Of a stretch of 64,000 nucleotides of DNA, positions 34,661 to 43,566 are shown in pieces. The stretch is from Hymenobacter daecheongensis DSM 21074. Lineage in GTDB: Bacteria; Bacteroidota; Bacteroidia; Cytophagales; Hymenobacteraceae. The notes under the pieces are model-generated. The model did not search any database and was not told the origin of the DNA. It was given only the letters and a program-made list of their open reading frames with translations. A program made the position numbers and the translations under genes. Numbering within the stretch: position 1 is the stretch's first letter; each line of letters starts with the position of its first letter. Location of the stretch: positions 62,001-126,000 of the forward strand of contig NZ_FQYN01000006.1 in NCBI RefSeq assembly GCF_900141805.1, read 5' to 3'.

Positions 34661-37600
34661 ATGGCTAAGAAAACCAAGGCAGCCGCGGCTGCCGTTACGC
34701 CTGAGATTACCGCCGCCGCGGCCGTGGCGGATAACGCTAATGGCCATACTACCGCCGCCGTGCAGGCCGTGCCCCGCACTGAGTTGGTGAGCGAAGCCGT
34801 GCTGGAAAATCATTCCGACGGCCAGCCCACGCCCGGCGGGGCCGAGGTGGAAGCGCCTTTCATTGAGGTGTACGGGGCCCGGGAGCACAACCTGAAGAAC
34901 GTATCGGTGAGCATCCCGCGGGGCAAGCTCGTGGTGTTTACGGGCATCTCGGGCTCGGGCAAGAGCAGCCTGGCCTTCGACACCATCTACGCTGAGGGGC
35001 AGCGCCGCTACATGGAGACGTTTTCGGCCTACGCCCGCTCCTTCATGGGCGGGCTGGAGCGCCCCGACGTGGACAAGATCGAGGGCCTGTCGCCGGTTAT
35101 CAGCATCGAGCAGAAGACTACCTCGCGCAACCCGCGCTCCACGGTGGGCACCATCACCGAGATTTACGACTTCCTGCGCCTGCTCTACGCCCGCACCGCC
35201 GAGGCCTTCAGCTACGCCACGGGCGCGAAGATGATCCGGCAGAGCGACGAGCAGATCATCAACTACATCCTCAAGCACTTCGCCGACCACAAGGTAGTGG
35301 TGCTGGCCCCGGTGGTGAAGGGCCGCAAGGGGCACTACCGGGAACTGTTTCAGCAGATTGCCAAGCTGGGCTTCACCAAGGTGCGTGTGGATGGCGAGCT
35401 GCTCGACCTCACGGCCAAGATGCAGGTGGACCGCTACAAGATTCACGACATCGAAATCGTCATCGACCGGCTCAAGGCCACGAAGGAGGACCGGTTCCGC
35501 CTCTCCGGCTCGGTGCAGAACGCGCTGACCCACGGCAAGGGCACCATGCTGGTGCTGGACTCCGACTCGGGCAAGACCCAGTTCTTCTCCCGCTTCCTGA
35601 TGGACCCCACCACCGGCATCGCCTACGATGACCCGGCCCCCAACACGTTCAGCTTCAACTCGCCCTACGGGGCCTGCCCCACCTGCAACGGCCTGGGCGA
35701 GGTGCAGGAAATAACGGAAGACTCAGTGCTGCCCGATAAGAAGCTGAGTGTCAGCCGCGGCGGCATCGCGCCGCTGGGCGAGTACCGCGACATCTGGATT
35801 TTTCAGCAGCTGAGCCTGATTCTGAAAAAGCAGAAGTTCAGCCTGAGCACCCCGCTCGAAAAGATGCCCGCCGACCTGATCGGGCGGCTGCTCTACGGCG
35901 TGCCCGAAGACGAGGACGCCGACCCCAAAAAGAGCAACTACACCGAGCCCTTCGAGGGCATCATCCCCTTCCTGCGCCGGCAGATGGAGTCGGACTCCGA
36001 GAACATCCGCGCCTGGATTCAGGAGTACACCCAGGCCCGGCAGTGTCCCGAATGCCAGGGCCTGCGCCTCAAGAAGGAAAGCCTCCACTTTAAGATTGCC
36101 GACAAGAATATCGGCGAGCTGTCGGTGATGGACATCAAGGAGCTGAGCACCTGGTTTGAGGGCCTAGAAAGCCGGCTGACGGAGCGGCAGAACGTGATTG
36201 GCCGGGAGCTGCTCAAGGAAATCCGCAAGCGCATCGGCTTTCTGCTGGAAGTGGGCCTTGAATACCTCGACCTGCACCGCTCCGTGCGGACTCTTTCGGG
36301 CGGGGAAAGCCAGCGGATTCGCCTCGCCACGCAAATCGGCACCCAGCTCGTGGGCGTGCTCTACATCATGGACGAGCCCAGCATCGGCCTGCACCAGCGC
36401 GACAACGAGCGGCTTATCAAGGCCCTGCAGCACCTGCGCGACATCGGCAACTCCGTCATCGTAGTGGAGCACGACAAGGACATGATCATGCACGCCGACT
36501 ACGTGCTCGATATTGGCCCCGGCGCGGGCATCCACGGCGGCCACATCGTGGCCCAGGGCTCGCCAAAGGACATCTTCAACTCCGGCAGCCTCACCTCGCA
36601 GTACCTGAGCGGGCAGAAGCACATTGAGTTGCGCCGGCAGAAGCGCAAGGGCGACGGTGGCCAGCTGGTGCTCAAGGGTGCCACCGGTCACAATCTCAAG
36701 AATGTGACGGCCAAGTTCCCCCTGGGCAAGCTGGTGGCCGTAACCGGCGTATCGGGCTCGGGCAAGTCGAGCCTGATTCACGATACGCTGTACCCGATTC
36801 TGAACCAGTTCTTTTTCAACTCGAAGAAAGACCCGCTGCCCTACCAGAGCATCGAAGGCCTGGAGCTGATTGATAAGGTAATTGAGGTAGACCAGTCGCC
36901 GATCGGGCGCACGCCGCGCTCCAACCCGGCTACCTATACCGGCGTGTTCACTGAAATCCGCAGCCTGTTTGCCTCCCTGCCCGAGGCCAAGATCCGGGGC
37001 TACGGGCCGGGGCGCTTCTCCTTCAACGTGAAGGGTGGTCGCTGCGAAACCTGCGAGGGCGCCGGTATGCGCACCATCGAGATGAACTTCCTGCCCGACG
37101 TGCACGTGCCCTGCGAAACCTGTAAGGGCCGCCGCTACAATCGTGAAACGCTGGAGGTGCGCTTCAAGGGCAAGAGTATCACCGACGTGCTCGACCTGAC
37201 GGTGGAAAAAGCCGTGGAATACTTCGAAAACCAGCCCCGCATCATCCGCAAGATTCAGGTACTCAACGAAGTGGGTCTGGGCTACCTCACCCTGGGCCAG
37301 CAGGCCACCACGCTCAGCGGCGGCGAGGCCCAGCGCGTAAAGCTGGCTACCGAGCTGGGCAAGAAGGACACCGGCAAAACCTTCTACATCCTCGACGAGC
37401 CCACCACCGGCCTGCACTTCGAAGACATCAACCACCTCTCCGACGTACTCCAGAAGCTGGTGGACAAGGGCAACACGGTGCTCATCATCGAGCACAACCT
37501 CGACCTGATCAAAGTGGCCGACCACGTCATCGACCTTGGGCCCGAGGGCGGCGGGGGCGGCGGCACCATCGTGGCCCAGGGCACGCCCGAGCAGGTGGCC

Positions 37601-37681
37601 AAGGTGAAGAAAGGCCACACCGCCCGCTTCCTGGCCGAGGAGCTGAAGGTGAGCCGGTACGCCGACGGGAAGCAGGCGTAG
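34661..37681 (+). CDS. uvrA: Excinuclease ABC subunit A
   Basis: 1006 residues. It is the damage-recognition ATPase of nucleotide excision repair. Both ABC modules are visible: Walker A GISGSGKSSLAFDT near residue 105 and GVSGSGKSSLIHDT near 700. Signatures are LSGGESQRIRLA and LSGGEAQRVKLA, and the C-terminal zinc module is CETCEGAGM...CETCKGRRYN. An extra N-terminal segment of about 65 residues, rich in Ala and Val, precedes the normal start PFIEVYGAREHNLKNV. The first small zinc site of the Escherichia coli protein seems to be lost (EAFSYATGAKMIRQS without Cys), which I believe is usual for this phylum. Confidence 0.95.
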   Translation: MAKKTKAAAAAVTPEITAAAAVADNANGHTTAAVQAVPRTELVSEAVLENHSDGQPTPGGAEVEAPFIEVYGAREHNLKNVSVSIPRGKLVVFTGISGSGKSSLAFDTIYAEGQRRYMETFSAYARSFMGGLERPDVDKIEGLSPVISIEQKTTSRNPRSTVGTITEIYDFLRLLYARTAEAFSYATGAKMIRQSDEQIINYILKHFADHKVVVLAPVVKGRKGHYRELFQQIAKLGFTKVRVDGELLDLTAKMQVDRYKIHDIEIVIDRLKATKEDRFRLSGSVQNALTHGKGTMLVLDSDSGKTQFFSRFLMDPTTGIAYDDPAPNTFSFNSPYGACPTCNGLGEVQEITEDSVLPDKKLSVSRGGIAPLGEYRDIWIFQQLSLILKKQKFSLSTPLEKMPADLIGRLLYGVPEDEDADPKKSNYTEPFEGIIPFLRRQMESDSENIRAWIQEYTQARQCPECQGLRLKKESLHFKIADKNIGELSVMDIKELSTWFEGLESRLTERQNVIGRELLKEIRKRIGFLLEVGLEYLDLHRSVRTLSGGESQRIRLATQIGTQLVGVLYIMDEPSIGLHQRDNERLIKALQHLRDIGNSVIVVEHDKDMIMHADYVLDIGPGAGIHGGHIVAQGSPKDIFNSGSLTSQYLSGQKHIELRRQKRKGDGGQLVLKGATGHNLKNVTAKFPLGKLVAVTGVSGSGKSSLIHDTLYPILNQFFFNSKKDPLPYQSIEGLELIDKVIEVDQSPIGRTPRSNPATYTGVFTEIRSLFASLPEAKIRGYGPGRFSFNVKGGRCETCEGAGMRTIEMNFLPDVHVPCETCKGRRYNRETLEVRFKGKSITDVLDLTVEKAVEYFENQPRIIRKIQVLNEVGLGYLTLGQQATTLSGGEAQRVKLATELGKKDTGKTFYILDEPTTGLHFEDINHLSDVLQKLVDKGNTVLIIEHNLDLIKVADHVIDLGPEGGGGGGTIVAQGTPEQVAKVKKGHTARFLAEELKVSRYADGKQA

Positions 37682-37699
37682 AGCCGATGAAAACCGATT

Positions 37700-37734
37700 A
37701 AAGAGCCTGTTACTTCTTCGTAACAGGCTCTTTT
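37700..37734 (+). terminator. Intrinsic terminator
   Basis: A perfect 14-bp stem (37700-37713 with 37720-37733) with a 6-nt loop ends in TTTT. It terminates uvrA. Confidence 0.9.
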
Positions 37735-37798
37735 GCTGCTGGGTGTCAATCTTCTGTGCCTCTCTCCTGACAGAGAAAGGAAGAAGAGTGTTTTATAA

Positions 37799-37888
37799 AA
37801 ACTACTAAAAGTTATTTGAATTAGTAGTTTATACTTGATGATGTATAGATTTGTAAAGACTACTAATTTAAGGAAGGTTTAGTAGTTT
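37799..37888 (+). promoter_or_regulatory. Operator array of the fic gene: four ACTACTAA half-sites
   Basis: ACTACTAA occurs at 37801-37808 and 37859-37866. Its inverse TTAGTAGT occurs at 37821-37828 and 37879-37886. In both pairs the starts are exactly 20 nt apart, about two helix turns. The flanks are conserved too, giving AAACTACTAA. The array covers the promoter region up to 10 nt before the fic ATG, so it is very probably bound by a dimeric or tetrameric regulator. The Fic protein itself has a C-terminal winged-helix-like domain and is the prime candidate (autoregulation). Confidence 0.8.
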
Positions 37889-37895
37889 TTGACCT

Positions 37896-39257
37896 ATGAA
37901 ATTAGAACAGCCACCAGTTTCCGCTACCCGCGTATTTGAAGATCCGGAAGTGTTCCGGTACTTCCGCAATGAGGATGTGATGAAGCTGGCCCGCCGGGCC
38001 AACCACGAATACTGGTACTGGACGGAGCTAAAGCATCGGCCACTACCGCCGGGCATTACGGCCGACATGCTATGGGCCATCATTAAGGTGAACCGGCAAA
38101 CCAACTTCCGTGAGTTGCGGGTCGGTACTATTGCCGGTTGCCGGTTTCAATACCAGGTGACGGAGCCGACGGTAGAAAAGCTCCACCGCTTCGACCTGTA
38201 CATGGGCGGCATCCTGCAGGCCGATACCCTAATTCCGGCCGATGATAAGAACCGGTATCTGGTCAGCTCCATTATGGAAGAAGCCATTGCATCGAGTCAG
38301 TTGGAGGGGGCCGCCACTACGCGGGAGGTAGCCAAGGACATGCTGCGCAAGCAGCGCAAGCCCCGCAACCAGTCGGAGCGGATGATTTACAACAACTACC
38401 AGACTATTCAGTACATCCTGGCCAATAAGAACGAGGCCCTGACCCCGGAAATGCTCTGCCAGATCCAGGCCCGCATGACGCTGGATACCCTGGAAAATCC
38501 GGAGCACACCGGCCGCTTTCGGCTGAACGACGATGTGCGCGTGGAGGATTATACCACCGGCGAGGTAGTTCATATCCCGCCGGCGCAGAAAGACCTGGCC
38601 GCGCTGCTGGACTGGTACTGCGCCTTTGCTAACGAGGAGATACTGGGCAAAAGCGCGAGCGGACAAGGCTTCATTCATCCCATCGTGCGGGCTTCCATCC
38701 TGCACTTTCTGCTGGGCTACATTCACCCCTTTGCCGATGGCAACGGCCGGACGGCCCGGGCCGTGTTCTACTGGTATCTGCTGCGCAAAGGCTACTGGCT
38801 GCTCGAATACATGTCCATATCCCGGATCATCCACCAGTCGGCAGCCCAGTATGCCAAGGCTTATCTGTTCACGGAATACGATGGTAACGACCTGACGTAC
38901 TTTATCAATTACCAGGTCAAGACCCTGGATGCAGCCTTCACCAGCCTGCAGCAGTATATCGAGCGGAAGGTATCGGAGAAGAAACAACTGCGGGATTTCC
39001 GGCACTTAGTTGGCCTGAATGAGCGGCAGACCGGGATGGTGCAGGAGCTGCTGTCGGAGTCTACAGCTGAATGGACCATTCAGGAAGTAAGCCACCGGTT
39101 TAATTGTGTTTACCAAACTGCCCGCACCGACCTGATGCGGCTGGAAAGCCTGGGCCTGCTGGAAGCCCGCCGGGTAGGCAAAGCCAAACTAGTGTACGTG
39201 CGGGCCGGTGCGTTTGACGAAGTGGTGGCACGGTTGCGGCAGCCGCGCCGGGCTTAG
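37896..39257 (+). CDS. Fic family protein (AMP transferase), class II self-inhibited
   Basis: 453 residues. The Fic core motif HPFADGNGRTARAVF is at about 277-291, with the catalytic His, the phosphate-binding turn and the second Arg intact, so AMP transfer to target hydroxyl groups is expected. The inhibitory helix motif (S/T)xxxE(G/N) is present before the core as ASSQLEGAATT (about 133), placing it in class II. The C-terminus (about 385-440) has a winged-helix pattern, HRFNCVYQTARTDLMRLESLGLL as a recognition segment, seen in Fic proteins that bind DNA. No separate antitoxin gene is adjacent. The gap upstream holds a symmetrical operator. Confidence 0.93.
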   Translation: MKLEQPPVSATRVFEDPEVFRYFRNEDVMKLARRANHEYWYWTELKHRPLPPGITADMLWAIIKVNRQTNFRELRVGTIAGCRFQYQVTEPTVEKLHRFDLYMGGILQADTLIPADDKNRYLVSSIMEEAIASSQLEGAATTREVAKDMLRKQRKPRNQSERMIYNNYQTIQYILANKNEALTPEMLCQIQARMTLDTLENPEHTGRFRLNDDVRVEDYTTGEVVHIPPAQKDLAALLDWYCAFANEEILGKSASGQGFIHPIVRASILHFLLGYIHPFADGNGRTARAVFYWYLLRKGYWLLEYMSISRIIHQSAAQYAKAYLFTEYDGNDLTYFINYQVKTLDAAFTSLQQYIERKVSEKKQLRDFRHLVGLNERQTGMVQELLSESTAEWTIQEVSHRFNCVYQTARTDLMRLESLGLLEARRVGKAKLVYVRAGAFDEVVARLRQPRRA

Positions 39258-39289
39258 CCGAGTGGCTTTATATTAAGACTCTGCCCAGC

Positions 39290-39970
39290 TCAGGCCAGCG
39301 CGGGCGCTCCGTGCTGCTCCCGGTAGGCCGCCTCCAGTCGCCGGTAGCGGCCGCGGAAGTACAGGCCCAACAGCGGGAAGATGAAGGCTGGCAACATGCG
39401 CAGTAGCCACGGATGCACGAAAAAGGCCAGCCCGATGCTCACGCCAAACACGATGGGCGTCATCAGCGGGCGGGCCAGGTCGAGGTCGGGGTGGGGGCAT
39501 TCGTGGGCCGCTACCACTTGGTGGGCCGGGTTGCGAAGATGACGCTGAATAAGGGTCTGCATCAGTCCGGTAGCAATGATGTTGGCGCTATACAGAATCC
39601 AGGGCGTGGCCAGCATCGCATACTCGCTCTGATAGGCGGTAGTGAAAGGCATGAGCACGATACTGAGCAGAAACAACAGATTCAACCACAGTAGCTTATT
39701 GTCCAGGCGGCGCACGAAGCGGAAAATGCGGTGGTGAGCTACCCAATAGACGGCAATGATGAAGAAGCTGAGAAAGAAGCCAACCAGCCTGGGAATCAGG
39801 TGTAGCAGGCCCTGCGCGGCGGCCTGCTCAGTGCGGTGTTCCAGCTCAGGTACTTTCAGCTCAATCACCAGCAGCGTTATGGCAATGGCGAATACGGCAT
39901 CGGTGAACAGAATCACTCGCTCGATCTGGAATGCGTCCCGGTTGTGCGGCGCTTTTTCGTTGTCATTCAT
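39290..39970 (-). CDS. TMEM175-type potassium channel (DUF1211)
   Basis: 226 residues with six membrane helices. The first helix holds RVILFTDAVFAIAITLLVIEL, an FTDAVFAIAITLL version of the FSD signature lining the pore of bacterial TMEM175 channels. Bacterial members are K+-selective tetramers with one six-helix unit per chain, which fits this length. The ATG at 39970 gives a short cytoplasmic lead before helix 1. It probably sets resting K+ permeability; no regulatory partner is visible. Confidence 0.85.
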   Translation of the reverse strand: MNDNEKAPHNRDAFQIERVILFTDAVFAIAITLLVIELKVPELEHRTEQAAAQGLLHLIPRLVGFFLSFFIIAVYWVAHHRIFRFVRRLDNKLLWLNLLFLLSIVLMPFTTAYQSEYAMLATPWILYSANIIATGLMQTLIQRHLRNPAHQVVAAHECPHPDLDLARPLMTPIVFGVSIGLAFFVHPWLLRMLPAFIFPLLGLYFRGRYRRLEAAYREQHGAPALA

Positions 39971-40032
39971 AGCCTGTAGGGCCGGGAAAATGGAACCGGC
40001 CGACTAAAGATAGCGAGCTACTGATATAAGCA

Positions 40033-40066
40033 AAAAGCCGCCGCAGAATATTCCGCGGCGGCTTTT
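40033..40066 (-). terminator. Intrinsic terminator (minus strand)
   Basis: A perfect 12-bp stem (40033-40044 with 40055-40066) has a T-run on the minus-strand side. It ends the DUF4142 gene transcript. Confidence 0.85.
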
Positions 40067-40090
40067 CGTCCCGGTCACCCGGTCTGTAGC

Positions 40091-40762
40091 TTACATGGCC
40101 GCGTGCTTCTTCGACATATCTAGGTGGTTTTGCACCACCGGCATCACCTTCCCGATGAAGCCCTGCACGTCGGCATCCTTGGTCATGGCCTGGTGGGCCT
40201 TCAGCGTGTTCAGAGTTTTCTGGTGGTCCGTCACCATCTGGTCGAGGTATTTCTTCTCGAACTCCTTGCCCGAAAGCTTGCGCATCTCGGCCGCAATGGC
40301 CTTATGCTCCGCGTCCATATCGGGGGGCAGTACCACGTTTTTCTTGCCGGCAATAACTTTCAGGTCGGCCGTCGATTTGGTGTGGTCCTTCACCATCATG
40401 TTGGCGTGCTCCTTGGCCATGCCCGATACGCCTTTTTCCAGAGCCAGCTTGCTGAGTTGAATCTCGTTCTGGTCGCTGGCCGCTGCCGACTGCATAAACT
40501 CCGCGTCGGTGGAATGCGGGGCGGTGGGGCCGGCCGCATCAGCGGGCATAGCGCCAGACGAGTCGGCGTTGGCCGTCACGGTGGGGCCGGCTTCGTTGTC
40601 GATAACGGTAGCATCAGCCTGCACGCCGCCTTCATCGGCCGCTTTGTCCATATCACTCACGGCTTCGCCGGCGGTGCCATCGGTGCGTTTGTTGCCGTCG
40701 CCGCAGCCGGCCAGCGAGAGGGTAGCAGCCAGGAGCAGGCAGGAAAACAGGGGCTTTTTCAT
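40091..40762 (-). CDS. DUF4142 lipoprotein (copy 1)
   Basis: 223 residues. The lipoprotein signal ends in LSLAGC. A low-complexity, acidic linker (about 22-90) leads to an all-helical DUF4142 domain (about 90-220). This shows the ferritin-like pattern EFMQSAAASDQNEIQLSKLA, EHANMMVKDH and KYLDQMVTDHQ. The His-rich helix pairs look metal-binding, but function in this family is not established. The downstream-oriented neighbour at 40804 is a second family member, 41 nt away on the same strand. Confidence 0.82.
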   Translation of the reverse strand: MKKPLFSCLLLAATLSLAGCGDGNKRTDGTAGEAVSDMDKAADEGGVQADATVIDNEAGPTVTANADSSGAMPADAAGPTAPHSTDAEFMQSAAASDQNEIQLSKLALEKGVSGMAKEHANMMVKDHTKSTADLKVIAGKKNVVLPPDMDAEHKAIAAEMRKLSGKEFEKKYLDQMVTDHQKTLNTLKAHQAMTKDADVQGFIGKVMPVVQNHLDMSKKHAAM

Positions 40763-40803
40763 AAACTAGGGTTGGGTTTGGTTGATTGGTACTCAGTGCG
40801 TTG

Positions 40804-41391
40804 TTACTTCATCTCCTGCACCTGGTCCTGCGTTTTGCGGGCCATGTCGAGGTGCTCTTTCAGCGTGGGCAGATACTTGGCCGCAAAGCCGCGAATGTCG
40901 CCGTCGTAGGCATCTTCGCTCATGTCGTCGAACCGCTCCACGTCGTTGGCGTGGTCGTCCACCATCATTTCCAGATACTTCTTGTCAAATTCGAGGCCGG
41001 TGAGGGCGGTTAGCTCGGTGTAAGTTTGCTGCTGGGCCTGGCCCAGGGCGGCGGGTACGGAAATGCCTTTCTGCCGGGCCAGCGCCTGCAACGCGGCATT
41101 CATCTGCGCGTGCTGGGCGGCCATGTGCTGCCCAAACTCCTTGGTGGCGGGCGTCGCGGCTTTCTGCTGGGCCAGCTTGCCTAATTCTACTTCCAGCAGC
41201 CCGTCGCTGGCCGCATCGACCATAAACTCGGCATCGCGCTCCTGCTTCTTGGTGATGTCGGCATCGCCAATGCGCTTTTCGTTCTCGAAGCGGGCCTCGG
41301 CCACGGGGTCTTTCTTGCTGCTGTCGGAGGAGCAGGCTACAGCGGCCAGCAAGCAGAACGGGAGCAGAAATCGGGTGGGTATCATGCGCAT
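40804..41391 (-). CDS. DUF4142 lipoprotein (copy 2)
   Basis: 195 residues. The signal ends in LLAAVAC (lipobox), followed by a short charged linker and a DUF4142 helical domain: AEFMVDAASDGLLEVELGKL, QHMAAQHAQM and KKYLEMMVDDHANDVERF. It is the upstream partner of the copy at 40091 and the two genes probably form one transcript. The two proteins are clearly related but well diverged, so the duplication is old. Confidence 0.82.
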   Translation of the reverse strand: MRMIPTRFLLPFCLLAAVACSSDSSKKDPVAEARFENEKRIGDADITKKQERDAEFMVDAASDGLLEVELGKLAQQKAATPATKEFGQHMAAQHAQMNAALQALARQKGISVPAALGQAQQQTYTELTALTGLEFDKKYLEMMVDDHANDVERFDDMSEDAYDGDIRGFAAKYLPTLKEHLDMARKTQDQVQEMK

Positions 41392-41576
41392 ACGGCTAGG
41401 TAGTCAGACCAAAAACGGGCAGTGCAAGACTATACGCGGCCTGCCGCTAGTGGTTCGCTAGGGCAATAGTTCCCGGCTTGGATTATTTTTTCTCCGGTGC
41501 TTAAACTCGCACCCTATCCGTCCCTCCAAGAGCCGAATCTGACCAACAACTTCCCCACTTTTTCTTCCTTCTTCCC

Positions 41577-42434
41577 ATGAAAGCTTCTGCCACTCTTCGC
41601 TCCCTGAGTTTCGCGGCCCTGGCTAGCACCGCGCTGCTTTTCGCCACCACCAGTTGCAACAAAGACAACACCGCTCCCGCCGACAACCTCGAATCGGCGG
41701 AGGATAACGGCAGCGCCGAGGAAGAAAACGCCGCCATCAGCGACATCATCAACGCCTCGGCCCCCGCCGATGCCAGCGTGGCCGGCAGCGCCCCCGCCGC
41801 CGATGCCGCCGACTACGAGAAAGTGCTCAGCCGCTGCGCCATCCGCACCTACGATGCCACCACGCGCACCCTCACCATCGATTTCGGCACCACCAACTGC
41901 GTGTGTGCCAACGGCAAAACCCGGCGCGGCAAAATCATCGTGCGCTTCAGCCCTGGCCCGTACCGCCAGCCGGGTGCCATCACCACAGTGACGCTGGACA
42001 ATTACTTCGTGAATGACAACCAGCACACCGGCACCCGCGTCTTCACCAACACCGGCAGCGGCTCCTTCACCCTCGACGTGCAGAACGCCAGCATCATCAC
42101 CCCGGCCGGTACGCATAGCTGGAACTCCCAGCGTCAGTACGTCTGCACCGCCGGCTTCGGCACCCCCACCATCCTCGACAATACCTACCAGGTAACCGGG
42201 CAGGCCACGGGCACCAACCGCAAAAACGTGAGCTACACCGCCACCATTCAGCAGCCGCTGCTGAAAAGCTTCGCCGTGGGCTGCGCCCGCCACTTTGTCT
42301 CCGGCACGGTCAGCATCACCAATTCCAAGGAGAAAACGCTACTGCTGAACTACGACCCCACCGGCTCCGCCGCCTGCGACAACATCGCCACCATCACCGT
42401 CAACGGCCGCACCAAAACCATCCGGCTGAAGTAG
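41577..42434 (+). CDS. Lipoprotein of unknown function
   Basis: 285 residues. It opens with a signal peptide ending FATTSC, so lipidation at the Cys is likely. An Ala/Asp/Glu-rich linker follows, then a beta-rich domain of about 210 residues with TLTIDFGTTNCVCANGKTRR, shown for its CxC pair, and repeated GTVSITNSK-type strands. Six or so Cys in the mature domain could form disulfides. I do not recognise a named family. Confidence 0.7.
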   Translation: MKASATLRSLSFAALASTALLFATTSCNKDNTAPADNLESAEDNGSAEEENAAISDIINASAPADASVAGSAPAADAADYEKVLSRCAIRTYDATTRTLTIDFGTTNCVCANGKTRRGKIIVRFSPGPYRQPGAITTVTLDNYFVNDNQHTGTRVFTNTGSGSFTLDVQNASIITPAGTHSWNSQRQYVCTAGFGTPTILDNTYQVTGQATGTNRKNVSYTATIQQPLLKSFAVGCARHFVSGTVSITNSKEKTLLLNYDPTGSAACDNIATITVNGRTKTIRLK

Positions 42435-42440
42435 TTCTTA

Positions 42441-42478
42441 GTGTGCTGATATGCTAATATGCTGATGTGCTGATGAAT
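42441..42478 (+). repeat. Tandem word repeat (TGCTGATR type)
   Basis: Four 8-nt words (TGCTGATA, TGCTAATA, TGCTGATG, TGCTGATG) start directly after the stop codon of the preceding gene. This copy has no inverted arm. Confidence 0.75.
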
Positions 42479-42488
42479 GCCGCACAAC

Positions 42489-42533
42489 GCAAAAGTGGCC
42501 GCCTCCGGAATGGGGGCGGCCACTTTTGCTTTT
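42489..42533 (+). terminator. Intrinsic terminator
   Basis: An 18-bp stem with one G-T pair (42489-42506 with 42512-42529) is followed by TTTT. It terminates the lipoprotein gene. Confidence 0.85.
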
Positions 42534-42569
42534 ACTGACTGATAATCGGGCTACTGTCTCAGCCGCCTG

Positions 42570-42741
42570 CCAGAACAGCCGCATAGCGGCGACAGGTTTG
42601 TAGCAACAGTTACTTAGAAGGGTAAAAGCCGCGTAGCGGTGACAGAACCGCCCGAACGACTCTGTCACCGCTATGCGGCTTTGAACCGCTTTAGGCGCAA
42701 TTCTCTACAAACCTGCCACCGCTACGCGGCTATTCTGTGGC
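42570..42741. repeat. Nested REP-like palindrome cluster (AGCCGCGTAGCGG family)
   Basis: Four copies of AGCCGCRTAGCGGYGRCAG. The outer inverted pair (42577-42603 with 42705-42731) matches at 24 of 27 positions and shares the flank GGTTTGTAG. The inner pair (42627-42646 with 42661-42680) matches at 19 of 20. The geometry is the same as in the other palindrome cluster at 15883-16060, with a different core. Confidence 0.85.
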
Positions 42742-42786
42742 TTTAGGTGGTCCATTCATTGGCTTGTGCTTTCCTTCGCAGAAAGC

Positions 42787-43566
42787 CTATTCGCCCCGAA
42801 ACACCGGCTTGCGCTTTTCCGAAAATGCCGTCACGCCTTCCAGATAGTCCCGCGATTCGCCCGCAATCTGCTGGTAGTCAGCTTCCAGGTCCAGCACCTC
42901 ATCCAGCGAGGCCGCGCCGGCTTTGTTCAGCAGCTGCTTAATCAGGCCGATGGATTTGGTGGGGGCCGCGGCGTAGCGGGCGGCCAGCGCGGCCACGGCC
43001 GCATCCAGCTCGTCGGGCGCTACCACCTGATTTACCATGCCCAGCCGCAGGGCCTCCGCCGCCGTCACCTTCGAGCCCAAGGTGCATAGCTCAAAGGCCT
43101 TAAGTGAGCCTACCAGCCGCGGCAGGAAATACGACGAGCCCGAATCCGGCACCAGCCCGATGTTGATGAATACCTCAATCAGCGAGGCTTCGGTGGAGGC
43201 AATCAGCGCATCGCAGGCCAGGGCCAGGGAGCAGCCCGCGCCAGCCGCCACGCCATTCAGGCGCCCGATAATGGGCTTGGACAGCTGGCGCATAGCCCGG
43301 ATAATGGGGTTGTAGCGCTGGTGCAATGAATCGTAGAAAGTGCTTTGCTCGTCGCCCTGCGCCGCTTTCAGGTCCTGGCCCGAGCAGAAGGCCCGACCCG
43401 CGCCCGTCAGCACCACGGCCCGCACCTGGGTATCGGTGGCTACCTGCTTCAGCGCGTCCTGCAGCTCGTAGCTCAGCGCATTGTTGAAGGCGTTGAACAC
43501 ATCCGGGCGGTTGAGCGTGATGGTGGCCACGCCGTTTTGCACCTCATAAAGCAGGCTGGTATACAT
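42787..43566 (-). CDS. paaG: Enoyl-CoA hydratase/isomerase, PaaG-like
   Basis: 259 residues, crotonase fold. ALSYELQDALKQV is followed by GRAFCSGQDLKA (about 62-73), the oxyanion-hole loop with the CSGQDL wording of phenylacetate-pathway PaaG. Further conserved parts are NGVAAGAGCSLALACD and IGLVPDSGSSYFLPRLVG, the latter with the catalytic Asp position of isomerase-type members. It could act in phenylacetate or general acyl-CoA degradation; no other paa genes are in the window. The ATG at 43566 directly abuts a word-repeat arm, and a promoter-bearing repeat lies about 70 nt upstream. Confidence 0.85.
   Translation of the reverse strand: MYTSLLYEVQNGVATITLNRPDVFNAFNNALSYELQDALKQVATDTQVRAVVLTGAGRAFCSGQDLKAAQGDEQSTFYDSLHQRYNPIIRAMRQLSKPIIGRLNGVAAGAGCSLALACDALIASTEASLIEVFINIGLVPDSGSSYFLPRLVGSLKAFELCTLGSKVTAAEALRLGMVNQVVAPDELDAAVAALAARYAAAPTKSIGLIKQLLNKAGAASLDEVLDLEADYQQIAGESRDYLEGVTAFSEKRKPVFRGE

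Noticed and set aside
36164-37618. A 484-codon open frame on the minus strand opposite uvrA
   Set aside because: Antisense shadow; the plus strand has all UvrA motifs and codon use is natural there.
40033-40066. Possible small RNA hairpin
   Set aside because: Stem plus T-run on the minus strand fits an ordinary terminator of the DUF4142 gene.
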